This document shows, one piece after another, positions 10,125 to 19,085 of a stretch of DNA of 43,037 bases (position 1 is the first letter of the stretch; each line of letters starts with the position of its first letter). The notes under the pieces are model-generated. The model was not told the DNA's origin. It saw nothing but the letters and a program-made list of their open reading frames with translations, and did no database searches. Origin of the DNA: Thermoplasmata archaeon (GTDB lineage: Archaea > Thermoplasmatota > Thermoplasmata > Lutacidiplasmatales > UBA184); contig JASHPY010000082.1 in NCBI GenBank assembly GCA_030037855.1, positions 1 through 43,037 on the forward strand, written 5' to 3'. Made by a program: the position numbers and the translations under genes.

Positions 10125-12134
10125 ATGACCACCCCCTGGCCCCCTGAGCTCGGCTCGATGTCGTTCGGTCTCGATGCCGCCGAGATGCGACGGCGCGGCG
10201 AGGAGGAGCTCGGTTCGGCCCGTCGGGATCTCGCGGCCCTAGAGCGTCGGGCCGACGAACCCACGCTCGAGGCGTTCCTCGCCCCGCTCGACCGCGTGCT
10301 CCTGCGGGCGGTGAACGTGAGCCTCCAGGGTTCGCTGATGTTCCAGGTCCACCCGGATCCGGCGACCCGGACCGCGGGCCGGGAACTCACCGAGGCGGCC
10401 GAGCGCTTCTTCGCAGAGTTTCGTCAGAACGCGAAGCTGTACGCCGGGCTCGGCCGCCTCGCGCTCGCGTCCGAGGACGCACCGACGCGGTTTGCGATCT
10501 CCAAGATGGTCCGCGAGATGCGGCGCGAGGGGGCGGAGGCCGCGCCCGAGGTCCGCGCCCGGCTCCTCGAGCTGAACGCCGAGATCGATCGCACCGGGAA
10601 CCAGTTCATGGAGAATCTCGCCCGGATGGACCGCAGCATCGCGGTCCGCGGGCCCGACGCGCTCGCCGGATTGCCGCCGGACTTTCGCGCCGCCCATCCG
10701 GTCGGCGCGGACGGCAGGATCCGGCTCACGACGAAGTATACGGATTTCATGCCCGTGATGGCGTACTGCGACGACGCAGCAGTCCGGCGGGACCTGCTGC
10801 ATGAGTTCATGAATCGAGCGTACCCCGACAACGACCGCGTCCTCGCGACCCTCCTGGATCGCCGGGGCGAGCTCGCTCGGCTGCTCGGCTATCCGGACCC
10901 CGCGGCGTACGCGCTCGAGGACAAGATGGTCGCCTCCCCCGAGGCCGTGCGCGCGCTCCTCGATCGACTCGCCGACCGGCTCCGCGCGCCCGCGACCCGG
11001 GACATCGATCGGTACTTCGAGCGAAAACGGCGCGACGACCCCCGCGCCGCTCGGCTCGAACCGTGGGATGCGGACCTGATGGGCCGGGGCTACTACGACA
11101 GCAAGATCCGCAGCGAAGAGTTCGGGGTCGACGCGCGGGCGCTCCGCGCGTACCTGCCGTACGGGCGCGTCCGCGACGGGCTGCTCGACCTGTGTCGCGA
11201 TCTCTTCGGGATCACGTTCGCGCGCGCGGACGGGGCGGAGGTCTGGCACCCAACCGTGGAGGTTTACGACGTGACACGGAACGGAACTCCGCTCGGGAGG
11301 TGCTACTTCGACTTCGTACCGCGCGACGGGAAGTTCTCTCACGCCGCCTGCTTCGGCGTCCGCCAGGGGCTTGCCGGCGCCGGGCTCCCCCAGGCGGCGC
11401 TGATCTGCAACTTCCTCGACCCGAACGTGCGACGCGACGACGCGCGCGTGGAGTGGAGCCAGGTCGTGACGTTCTTCCATGAGTTCGGCCACCTCCTGCA
11501 CGCGATGCTCGCGGGCCAGCCGCGATGGCTGTTCAACCGAGCGTCGAACGTCGAGTGGGACTTCATCGAGGCGCCGTCCCAGCTCTTCGAGGAGTGGGCG
11601 CGGGACCCCGCGACGCTCGCGCGATTCGCGCGGAACCCCGATACCGGCGAGGGAATCCCGGAGGATATCCTCGCTCGACTGCGTCGGGCCGAGGCGTTCG
11701 GTCGCGCGTCCCGCCTCCTTCGGCAGGTGGCGCTCTCGGCGATCTCGCTCGAGTTTCACGAGCGACCCGCCGAGGGGATGGACCTCGTCGCTACCTGGCG
11801 TGCGGCCTGGTCGAAGTACTATCCCCGGGCGCTCCCCGACGATTATCACTTCGAGGCGTCGTTCGGCCACTTGACCGGATATTCGGCGTGCTACTACACC
11901 TACCTCTGGTCGATGGTGATCGCGCGGGATCTCCTGAGCGAGTTCGAGACCCGGGGCACGCTCACCGACCCCGCGACGGCCGCACGCTACGCCGAGGAGA
12001 TCCTCGCGCCGGGCGGCAGCCGCCCGGCCGCCGAGCTGGTCCGGGCGTTCCTCGGCCGCGAGTTCACGTTCGATGCGTTCGACCGCTGGAGCGACGAGCC
12101 GACCGACGCGGGGCCCGGCCGCGGCTCGGTCTAG
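10125..12134 (+). CDS. M3 family zinc oligopeptidase (M3A, thimet oligopeptidase-like)
   Basis: ATG 10125; HExxH in VVTFFHEFGHLLHAML, followed by NVEWDFIEAPSQLFEEW, YHFEASFGHLTGYSACYYTYLWS typical of M3A. Confidence 0.9.
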   Translation: MTTPWPPELGSMSFGLDAAEMRRRGEEELGSARRDLAALERRADEPTLEAFLAPLDRVLLRAVNVSLQGSLMFQVHPDPATRTAGRELTEAAERFFAEFRQNAKLYAGLGRLALASEDAPTRFAISKMVREMRREGAEAAPEVRARLLELNAEIDRTGNQFMENLARMDRSIAVRGPDALAGLPPDFRAAHPVGADGRIRLTTKYTDFMPVMAYCDDAAVRRDLLHEFMNRAYPDNDRVLATLLDRRGELARLLGYPDPAAYALEDKMVASPEAVRALLDRLADRLRAPATRDIDRYFERKRRDDPRAARLEPWDADLMGRGYYDSKIRSEEFGVDARALRAYLPYGRVRDGLLDLCRDLFGITFARADGAEVWHPTVEVYDVTRNGTPLGRCYFDFVPRDGKFSHAACFGVRQGLAGAGLPQAALICNFLDPNVRRDDARVEWSQVVTFFHEFGHLLHAMLAGQPRWLFNRASNVEWDFIEAPSQLFEEWARDPATLARFARNPDTGEGIPEDILARLRRAEAFGRASRLLRQVALSAISLEFHERPAEGMDLVATWRAAWSKYYPRALPDDYHFEASFGHLTGYSACYYTYLWSMVIARDLLSEFETRGTLTDPATAARYAEEILAPGGSRPAAELVRAFLGREFTFDAFDRWSDEPTDAGPGRGSV

Positions 12135-12409
12135 TCCCAGTCGTCGGACCAGTGTCGGGCGACGCCGAGACCGAACGACACCCAGAGCGAGGCCAGGACC
12201 CCGAAGAGGATCACGAGCGACACGACGACGACCGCGATGTTCTGAAAGAGACTGTAGCCCGACGCCCAGAACGCGACCCAGAGGAGAGCGAAGACGATCC
12301 ATCCGGTGACCCCGGCGATCGACGCGACGAGTCGGCGGCGGAGCCGTCCGAGGACCGAATGTCGAAGGGAGTGCGCCACGTTCGGCCCGAGGTGATCGTT
12401 CGCGCTCAT
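12131..12409 (-). CDS. small membrane protein (92 aa)
   Basis: ATG at 12409; two hydrophobic segments GWIVFALLWVAFWASGY and NIAVVVVSLVILFGVLASLWVSFG. Confidence 0.7.
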   Translation of the reverse strand: MSANDHLGPNVAHSLRHSVLGRLRRRLVASIAGVTGWIVFALLWVAFWASGYSLFQNIAVVVVSLVILFGVLASLWVSFGLGVARHWSDDWD

Positions 12410-12560
12410 CGGGGGTCGACCCGGCTCTCGGGATAAGAACCCAGCGCACCGGCCGTGCGCGAGCCCCCTCGGACCCCCGGGCGCTGCGCGCGAGATTCCG
12501 CCCGGTGGAACGGGCGAAACCGATTTGTGTCGTGCTCGGGTCGGGCGGTCCGGGGAGCCG

Positions 12561-13043
12561 ATGGCAAGCGCCGGCGTCGATTGGTCGAAGCGCGAACTCC
12601 ACGTGTGGGCCGAGCTCCGCGCGCCGCTCCGGTTCGTCTTCGACTGGTGCACCGACTTTGACCCGAGCGATCCGCGCCGGGAGCACGAGGACTACGACCG
12701 ACGGATCCTCGAACGCACCCCACGTCGCGTCGTCTTCGAGGACCTCGCGGACACCCCGGGCGGCTGGCAGTGGTCCCGCCACGTCGTGACCCTCCATCCC
12801 CCCGACCGCTGGCACTCGGAGAGCGTCGGGACCCACCGGCATGCGTCGCTGGACTACGTCCTCACGCCGTTGTCCGCGGACCGGACACGGCTCGACCTGC
12901 GTTGGCACCGTCGGCCCACGGCGCTCGCGGGGGCGCAGCGGTCGCCCGCGGCGATCGAGCGGGAAAGCACGGCCGCCTGGCGGACCCTCGCCCGCTCGCT
13001 CGAACAAGACTATCGGCGGAGCCGAACGAAGCCTCGCCGCTAG
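12561..13043 (+). CDS. SRPBCC (START-like) domain protein
   Basis: ATG 12561; ELRAPLRFVFDWCTDFDPSD...YVLTPLSADRTRLDLRWHRRP. Confidence 0.65.
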   Translation: MASAGVDWSKRELHVWAELRAPLRFVFDWCTDFDPSDPRREHEDYDRRILERTPRRVVFEDLADTPGGWQWSRHVVTLHPPDRWHSESVGTHRHASLDYVLTPLSADRTRLDLRWHRRPTALAGAQRSPAAIERESTAAWRTLARSLEQDYRRSRTKPRR

Positions 13044-13071
13044 GCCGTGGGAGTCGACGGGCGGGCGAGCC

Positions 13072-14505
13072 GTGCCGACCGACCCCGCGTCCCGCTACGA
13101 ACGAACCGAGATCCCCTCGGAGACCCGCGAGGAGCGGATCACGACCTTCGGGGAGCTCCTCCACTCTTACACGACCGACGAGGCGATGCTCGAGGGCCAG
13201 CGCTGCCTCCAGTGCGCGATGCCGTACTGCGTCCAAGGCTGCCCGATCACCCAGGACTGCCGGGAGTACAATCTCCTCGTGGGCCTCGGCCGGTTCGACG
13301 AGGCGGCGAAGGTCGTGCTACGAGAGAACCCGCTCGCGATGGCGCTCTGCAAGACCTGCTACCACTACTGCGAGCAGGCCTGCATCATGGAGGAGCGGGG
13401 GGTGCCGATCGCGATCCGGCACCTGAAGCGCGCCGCGATGGAGTTCGGACAGTCGAACCGGCTCTACGTGCCGAGCCAGCCGCTCCACCAGCGGGTCGCG
13501 GTCGTCGGGGCGGGACCGGCGGGCCTCATGGCGGCGTGGGAGCTGTGCCTGCGCGGCTACGCGGTCACGATCTACGAGGAAGAGGCGTACATCGGGGGCC
13601 AGGCGGCGACGATCCCGAAGTACCACATGGACGGCAACGAGCTCGAGATCGACGTCGCTCGCTTTCGGAACTTCGACTGCACGTTCGTGATGGAGCGCCG
13701 GCTAGGCCGGGACTTCACGCTCCGGGGCCTTCTCGACTCCGGATACCGAGCGGTCTACCTCGCGCTCGGGAACTCGACCTACCGCGGCCTCGGCGTCCCG
13801 GGCGAGGGGCTCGCCGGCGTCGTACCGGCGCTCGAGATGCTGCGGGACGTCAACGAAGGTCCCCCGGTCGCGCTCGGAAAGCAGATCGTGGTGATCGGCG
13901 GCGGGGACGTCGCGATGGACGCGATCCGTTCGGCGCGCCGGCTCGCCCCGGGCGCGAGCGTCACGGTCGTGTACTACCGGACGCGAGAGAAGATGGCGGC
14001 GTCCGACGAGGAACTCAGCGGCGCGATCGAGGAAGGCGTCCGGTTCCGATTCGAGCTCGCGACGCTCCGGGTCGTGGGCACGTCGCGCGTCGAGGGCCTC
14101 GCGGTGCGACGGGTCACGAGCGGCCCTCCCAGCCCCTCGGGCCGACCGACGCTGGTCGCGGTGCCCGGCAGCGACGAGACGATCCCGTGCGACACGGTGA
14201 TCCTGGGCATCGGCGAGCGCGCGGACCTCACCGGGCTTCCGCCCGAGCTCGACCTCTTCACCGGCGGGCGGGGCTGGCCTCAAGGTAAGCATCCGGACAC
14301 GATGACCGGCATCGACGGGGTCTTCGCGTCGGGCGGGAAGTCGGTCGTCCACGCGATGGCCGCGGGAACGCGCTCGGCCGAGGGGATCGACGCGTACCTC
14401 CGGCGGAAGGACGGACTTCCCCCGATTCCGCGGCCGGACCCGTTCGGCGAGGGGATTCCCCCGACGCTGCCGTCCGGCTACGGAGGAGCGACCTGGGAGC
14501 CGTAG
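13072..14505 (+). CDS. NAD(P)-dependent FAD oxidoreductase, glutamate synthase small subunit (GltD)-like
   Basis: GTG 13072; CLQCAMPYCVQGCPITQDC...CKTCYHYCEQACIMEE Fe-S motifs, VAVVGAGPAGLMAAWEL, VVIGGGDVAMDAIRSA, GVFASGGKSVVHAMAAG. Confidence 0.9.
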   Translation: MPTDPASRYERTEIPSETREERITTFGELLHSYTTDEAMLEGQRCLQCAMPYCVQGCPITQDCREYNLLVGLGRFDEAAKVVLRENPLAMALCKTCYHYCEQACIMEERGVPIAIRHLKRAAMEFGQSNRLYVPSQPLHQRVAVVGAGPAGLMAAWELCLRGYAVTIYEEEAYIGGQAATIPKYHMDGNELEIDVARFRNFDCTFVMERRLGRDFTLRGLLDSGYRAVYLALGNSTYRGLGVPGEGLAGVVPALEMLRDVNEGPPVALGKQIVVIGGGDVAMDAIRSARRLAPGASVTVVYYRTREKMAASDEELSGAIEEGVRFRFELATLRVVGTSRVEGLAVRRVTSGPPSPSGRPTLVAVPGSDETIPCDTVILGIGERADLTGLPPELDLFTGGRGWPQGKHPDTMTGIDGVFASGGKSVVHAMAAGTRSAEGIDAYLRRKDGLPPIPRPDPFGEGIPPTLPSGYGGATWEP

Positions 14506-14530
14506 CTCCGGCCGCGGGGGCCGACCGGCC

Positions 14531-14818
14531 TCACGACTGGACGGTGATCTTCCCGGTCCGGCCCATCGAGATCTGGAGCTTCCCGCGGAAGTCCTTCACC
14601 CAGCCGTCCGTGATCCGGATCTTCTGGCCGACCGAGTAGCGCTTCGTGTCCTCGCCCCAGAGCGTCAGCGTGATCGTGCCGGTCTCGTCCTGAACGGTCG
14701 CGTCCGCCACCTGGGACGGCCCCCGGGAGGTCGTGACGTCCCGTACCGCGGAGATCGCGGAGATGGTGCCTTCGATCGTCGCGTTCTGGTTCGCTTGCAG
14801 GGAGGCGATGCCGGCCAT
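14531..14818 (-). CDS. small OB-fold single-stranded nucleic-acid binding protein (RPA/SOSS-B-like)
   Basis: 95 aa; ATIEGTISAISAVRDV...VADATVQDETGTITLTLWGEDTKRYSVGQKIRITDGWVKDFRGKLQISMG. Confidence 0.85.
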   Translation of the reverse strand: MAGIASLQANQNATIEGTISAISAVRDVTTSRGPSQVADATVQDETGTITLTLWGEDTKRYSVGQKIRITDGWVKDFRGKLQISMGRTGKITVQS

Positions 14819-14843
14819 AACGCGCGCGGTCAGACGGATGGGG

Positions 14844-14850
14844 GTTAAAC
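14844..14850 (-). promoter_or_regulatory. TATA-box-like element (GTTTAAC) for OB-fold protein
   Basis: AT-rich heptamer in GC-rich context, about 26-32 nt upstream of ATG 14818. Confidence 0.5.
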
Positions 14851-14882
14851 GGTCTCCGATACGCGAACGGCAGTAGCCGGGC

Positions 14883-15593
14883 TCACTTGGCCGCCGATTC
14901 TGAGTCGCAGCGCCAGTCGTCGTCCTGTTCGAGGTCGAGCAGGTGGCCCATCTTCGCTTGCTTCGTGAGCATGTAGGCCCGGTCGTGGTCGTTCGGGGGC
15001 ACGACGATCGGGATCCGTCCGACGATCCGGGTCCCGTGCGCCTCGAGGTCCCGCATCTTGCTCGGATTGTTCGTCATGATGCGGATCGACCGCACGCGGA
15101 GAGTACCCAGCATGTGCGCGGCGATCGCGTAGTCCCGCTCGTCCGCTCGGAATCCGAGCGCCTCGTTCGCCTGCACGGTGTCGTAGCCCGAGTCCTGGAG
15201 CTGGTAGGCCCGGATCTTGTTCACGAACCCGATCCCCCGGCCTTCCTGGCGCAGGTAGAGCACGATGCCGGACTCCATCTTTCCGATCCGCTCGAGCGAC
15301 TCGAGCAATTGGTCGCGGCAGTCGCATCGCAGCGAGCCGATCGCGTCCCCGGTGAGGCACTCCGAATGCAGCCGGACCGGGACCTCCTCCTGGTCGACGA
15401 CGTCCCCGTGGATGAACGCGGCGTGCTCCTTTCCATCCGCGGGGGAGCGGAACGCCGCGACCTGATAGTCGCCGAAGCGGGTGGGGAGGTTCGCGATCGC
15501 GAGCACTCGGACGCAGATCTCGGGCGCGCCCGGACACTCGTGCGACCGGCTCGCGTCCAGGAGCTCCTGGACGACCGAGGGAGCGATTCCCAT
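14883..15593 (-). CDS. ribA: GTP cyclohydrolase II
   Basis: HSECLTGDAIGSLRCDCRDQL Zn-binding motif, YLRQEGRGIGFVNKIRAYQLQDSGYDTVQANEALGF, SIRIMTNNPSKMRDLEAHG, LTKQAKMGHLL. Confidence 0.93.
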   Translation of the reverse strand: MGIAPSVVQELLDASRSHECPGAPEICVRVLAIANLPTRFGDYQVAAFRSPADGKEHAAFIHGDVVDQEEVPVRLHSECLTGDAIGSLRCDCRDQLLESLERIGKMESGIVLYLRQEGRGIGFVNKIRAYQLQDSGYDTVQANEALGFRADERDYAIAAHMLGTLRVRSIRIMTNNPSKMRDLEAHGTRIVGRIPIVVPPNDHDRAYMLTKQAKMGHLLDLEQDDDWRCDSESAAK

Positions 15594-15615
15594 CGGCCGG
15601 GGGAGCCGGCCGACC

Positions 15616-15623
15616 GATTAAAG
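15616..15623 (-). promoter_or_regulatory. TATA-box-like element (CTTTAATC) for ribA
   Basis: About 23-30 nt upstream of ATG 15593. Confidence 0.5.
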
Positions 15624-15706
15624 TCACCGCTTACCCCGGAGCCATCGGGCGGAGGCCGGCGAACCGTTTAGCTCACGCGCGCCCTATCCCGACGGCGACG
15701 GTCCCC

Positions 15707-15844
15707 ATGGCCGAGGGGAGTGACGAGGCCCGATGCCCGAAGTGCGAACGGCTCGTGCCCGTACCGCCCGACTGGCGACTCGCGATCTGCCCCTCGTGTG
15801 GCGAGGTCATCACCCGGATGGCGTCGGACTCGAGCTACGACTGA
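15707..15844 (+). CDS. 45-aa zinc-ribbon microprotein (not in supplied ORF track)
   Basis: ATG 15707: MAEGSDEARCPKCERLVPVPPDWRLAICPSCGEVITRMASDSSYD, two CxxC pairs. Confidence 0.7.
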   Translation: MAEGSDEARCPKCERLVPVPPDWRLAICPSCGEVITRMASDSSYD

Positions 15845-15966
15845 GCGGCCCGCTCCCGGCCGACGCCTCCGAAACCCGACGCGGCCGAACCCCAACTTCA
15901 TACCCCGGTTCGCGGTACCCCGGCCGATCGCCCGCCGCTCGGGGGAGGCGGGCGTCCCCGGGTAGG

Positions 15967-16197
15967 GTGCTAGAGTCCGTGCCGTTCGTTGAGTACGACG
16001 AGGTGGAGGCGGTCTGCTCGGACTGCGGACGGATCTTCCGGTCCGAGGACGCGCTCGCCGCGCATCGGGAGGACAGTCATTCCGGCCGCGTCGACGCGGC
16101 GGAGGACGATCCGCTCGTCTGCCCGGAGTGCGGCCGCCGGTGGACGTCGGCCCGAGCGGTCGCGAGCCACCGGCGCAACGAACACCCCGGCGCCTAA
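15967..16197 (+). CDS. two-finger C2H2 zinc-finger protein (76 aa)
   Basis: GTG 15967 within ORF 15733..16197; CSDCGRIFRSEDALAAHREDSH and CPECGRRWTSARAVASHRRNEH, both C-x2-C-x12-H-x4-H. Confidence 0.8.
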   Translation: MLESVPFVEYDEVEAVCSDCGRIFRSEDALAAHREDSHSGRVDAAEDDPLVCPECGRRWTSARAVASHRRNEHPGA

Positions 16198-16275
16198 GCG
16201 CGCGGGGTTGCCTCGGAGCGACCGATAGTTTTTCCCTCCTCGGCACCTCCCGCCGGCCGGAGGACTGCGGGACCG

Positions 16276-16821
16276 ATGGTACAGATCGACTGGCCGAGCC
16301 TCGCCATCGTCACCGCGTTCAGCACGTGGGTGCTCGCGGTGGGGACGCTCATCATCCTGTTCTGGCAGACGCGCCAGACGCAGGTGCTGAACTCGGCGAA
16401 CGCGGTGATGAACCTGCGGGACAAGTTCGACTCGACTCGGATGCGGAGCGTCCGTCGCCACCTGAGCGAGCGGTTGATCAAGCAGGCTCACGAGGACATC
16501 GCGAGCATCGAGGTCGTGACATTCTTCGAACTGGTCGGGACGCTCACGCACCGCCACGTGCTGGACGAGGACCTCGTGTGGGAGGCGTTCGGTTCGTGGG
16601 TGACGGCGTACTGGTGGGCCCTGCGCCACCCGGTCGACTGGGTCGAACGCCTGCGCCACGACCTCGACGACCCGCTCATCTTCCACGAGTACGAGTGGCT
16701 CTCGAACCGGGTCCATCAGCTCGACCGGCGGGCGCTCGCGAAGGAACACCACGCCGAGGGGAGCGCGGAGGAGGAGTCCCGACGCATCCTCTCTCGAGAG
16801 GCGCTCCTCGAGTCCGTCTAG
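16276..16821 (+). CDS. membrane-anchored hypothetical protein (DUF4760-like), similar to 2775..3197
   Basis: 181 aa; N-terminal TM AIVTAFSTWVLAVGTLIILFW then helical FFELVGTLTHRHVLDEDLVWEAFGSWVTAYWW. Confidence 0.75.
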   Translation: MVQIDWPSLAIVTAFSTWVLAVGTLIILFWQTRQTQVLNSANAVMNLRDKFDSTRMRSVRRHLSERLIKQAHEDIASIEVVTFFELVGTLTHRHVLDEDLVWEAFGSWVTAYWWALRHPVDWVERLRHDLDDPLIFHEYEWLSNRVHQLDRRALAKEHHAEGSAEEESRRILSREALLESV

Positions 16822-16843
16822 TACCCCCGGCGAGAGGTCCAGG

Positions 16844-17548
16844 GTGACGCGGGCGGGGCCCGAGCGGGCGTCCACCACCCCCCGGTCGAGGGTCCGTCGC
16901 ACCGGCCCGGTGCTCGGGCTCGACCTCGCCGGGTCCCCGCAACGATCGACCGGCTGGTGCCTGCTCTCCGGGGATGTCGACGCGCGAACGGGCGTGGCCC
17001 ACACCGATGCGGAGATCACGGCGTTGGTCGCCGCGTCGCGGCCCGAGCTCGTGATCGTGGACGCTCCGCTGTCGCTGCCACGGGGCCGCCGGACGATCGA
17101 GGACCGGTCCGGACCGCATCTTCGCGCGTGCGACCGAGAACTCCTGCGCCGGGGGATCCGGTTCTTCCCCTTGACGCTCGGACCGATGCGGATGCTGACG
17201 GTCCGCGGGATGCGACTCGCCGCCGAGCTCCGTCGGGCCGGTTTCCCCACGGTCGAGGGATACCCGGGCGCGTCGCAAGATCTTCTCGCGATCCCTCGGA
17301 AGAACGCCGGAGTCGATCGCTTGGCGCGGGGCCTGCGACAGCTCGGCATCCGGGGCGACCTCGTCCGTCGCGCGCTGACGCACGACGAGCTCGACGCGGT
17401 CACGATCGCGTGGGTGGGCCGCCAGCACCTTCGGGGACGCTCGCTCGTCCTCGGCGACCCGTCCGAGGGACGGATGGTGTTGCCCTCTCCGAAGCCGCAT
17501 CCCCGACGGTCGAGCGCGGCCCGCGGGAGTTCGCCCGGATTCGGGTAG
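16844..17548 (+). CDS. DUF429 family (RNase H-fold predicted nuclease)
   Basis: VLGLDLAGSPQRSTGWCLL, ELVIVDAPLSLPRG...R.CDRELLRRGIRFFPLT, VEGYPGASQDLL, HDELDAVTIAWVGR. Confidence 0.75.
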   Translation: MTRAGPERASTTPRSRVRRTGPVLGLDLAGSPQRSTGWCLLSGDVDARTGVAHTDAEITALVAASRPELVIVDAPLSLPRGRRTIEDRSGPHLRACDRELLRRGIRFFPLTLGPMRMLTVRGMRLAAELRRAGFPTVEGYPGASQDLLAIPRKNAGVDRLARGLRQLGIRGDLVRRALTHDELDAVTIAWVGRQHLRGRSLVLGDPSEGRMVLPSPKPHPRRSSAARGSSPGFG

Positions 17549-17612
17549 GCTCCCGACGTTCGCGTGCGCGCAATAGCTTAACTCGCGGTGGAAGGTCGCT
17601 CGGACGTCCCCC

Positions 17613-18269
17613 ATGGTGCCACCTCCGCCCGGCAGTCTGCCGCTCTCCGCGCCGGACCTCACCGGCCCGACGTCGATCCTCGACTGGCCGACCGCGTTCG
17701 CCGGCCCCTCCCGGAAGCACCGGGCCCGGCCGTTCGGCTTCGTACGCCTCGAGATCGACCTGCGACACGAGCGGATCGACGAACCGAGCGTGCCCGTGCT
17801 CCGCCAGTTCGAGCAGCTGCTCCGGGAGCGCGAGGTCGTCGGGCCCGCCGACCTGCTGCGCCTGAGCGCGGCGGCGCTGCACGGGTTCTCCGCGCGCGGC
17901 TTTTCGCGCGTCGACCACTGGGAGGTCCAGCCCGGGGGCTGGCTGCCGCTACCCGAACCGACGCACGCGAGCCTCGCCGAGCCCGTGGGCCATCTCCTCC
18001 GCGCGCTCGGGAGCCCGGAGTGGCAGCCCCGCGCCAATGCGCGCGAGTTCTCCGTGCGGCTCTCGGGGCACCCCAAGATCCGGGCGGACCTCTCGGTCCG
18101 CCGGGTCCACCGCGAGCGGGGCCATTCGGTCACGATCGACCTCCGCGGGTGGATCACGCGAGCCGACCTCGAAGGCCTCGTGCGGGCACTGCGCGAGCGC
18201 CTGCCGGTGCTCCGCTCGAGCGTCACGGAGGTCGGTTACCGGTCGGATCGTCGGGGGGCGGATCGCTGA
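17613..18269 (+). CDS. hypothetical protein
   Basis: 218 aa ORF, ATG 17613, TTAACT-like element about 35 nt upstream. Confidence 0.65.
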   Translation: MVPPPPGSLPLSAPDLTGPTSILDWPTAFAGPSRKHRARPFGFVRLEIDLRHERIDEPSVPVLRQFEQLLREREVVGPADLLRLSAAALHGFSARGFSRVDHWEVQPGGWLPLPEPTHASLAEPVGHLLRALGSPEWQPRANAREFSVRLSGHPKIRADLSVRRVHRERGHSVTIDLRGWITRADLEGLVRALRERLPVLRSSVTEVGYRSDRRGADR

Positions 18270-18328
18270 CCCCCCGCGGCGCCGGGATTAGATAGTCGGC
18301 TGGCCGTGGCGGTCGGGAGCTTCGGCCG

Positions 18329-19060
18329 ATGACGACCCCCTCCGCCGTCCAGGTCCGTGCGATCGACCAAAAGGGGGCCGGCCGGCTCGGCATCGGCGCG
18401 GGGCTCGGGTTCGCCGGGGCGGTCGCCGCCATCGTGGTTCCCCTCCTGTTCCTGTACATCTCGGCGGAGTATCCGGGGGGCTTCTTCCGGCTCAACTCGA
18501 TGATGGTCGAGGTCTCGAGCGTCCTCGTCCTCGCCGGAGCGATCCTCCTCCTCCTCTCGCTGTTCTTCTACCGGCGGAGCTTTGCCGCGCTGCGCAAGGT
18601 CGACCCCCGGTTCTACGTCGCGTCGGTGCTGTGCATCCTCGGTTCGGTCGGCTTCCTGCTCCTCCTGGTCGCCGCGGTGGTCGTTGCCGGCAACACGTCG
18701 AGCCTCCTCTCGTGCGTCGCGGGCCACCCCAGCCACGCGCTCTCCTGCCTCGAGTCCGGTCAGCCGCTCGGGGCGGTGACCGCGATCGTGGGATTCCTCT
18801 TGGGGTGGATCGGTGGGCTCGGGATCATGATCGGCCTCTTTGTCGCGGGCAACCGGTTCCGCTCCGGCGCGCTCACGGGAGGCGCGGCCCTCTACGGGCT
18901 CCTCCTGCTACTGCTTCTCGTGCCGCTCGCGTCGCTCTTCGTCGCGGTCCCGGGGGTCGCGTACCTCGTGATCCTGTCGCCGGTGTTCGCGCTCCTCGGA
19001 CCGGGCCTCGCGCTCGCGGGAAGCGTCCGGGCCGGGGATCAGCTCGCGTCCGCCGCATAG
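18329..19060 (+). CDS. polytopic membrane protein
   Basis: 243 aa with hydrophobic segments (FAGAVAAIVVPLLFLYI, LVLAGAILLLLSLFFY, FLLLLVAAVVVAG, LLLLLLLVPLASLFVAVPGVAYLVIL). Confidence 0.75.
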   Translation: MTTPSAVQVRAIDQKGAGRLGIGAGLGFAGAVAAIVVPLLFLYISAEYPGGFFRLNSMMVEVSSVLVLAGAILLLLSLFFYRRSFAALRKVDPRFYVASVLCILGSVGFLLLLVAAVVVAGNTSSLLSCVAGHPSHALSCLESGQPLGAVTAIVGFLLGWIGGLGIMIGLFVAGNRFRSGALTGGAALYGLLLLLLLVPLASLFVAVPGVAYLVILSPVFALLGPGLALAGSVRAGDQLASAA

Positions 19061-19085
19061 ACCGAGCGGTCCGCGCGGGACCGAC

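Noticed and set aside
10239-13007. 922-aa minus-strand ORF
   Set aside because: Antisense shadow of the M3 peptidase; Arg/Asp/Glu-rich low-complexity translation with no recognisable domain, caused by high GC3.
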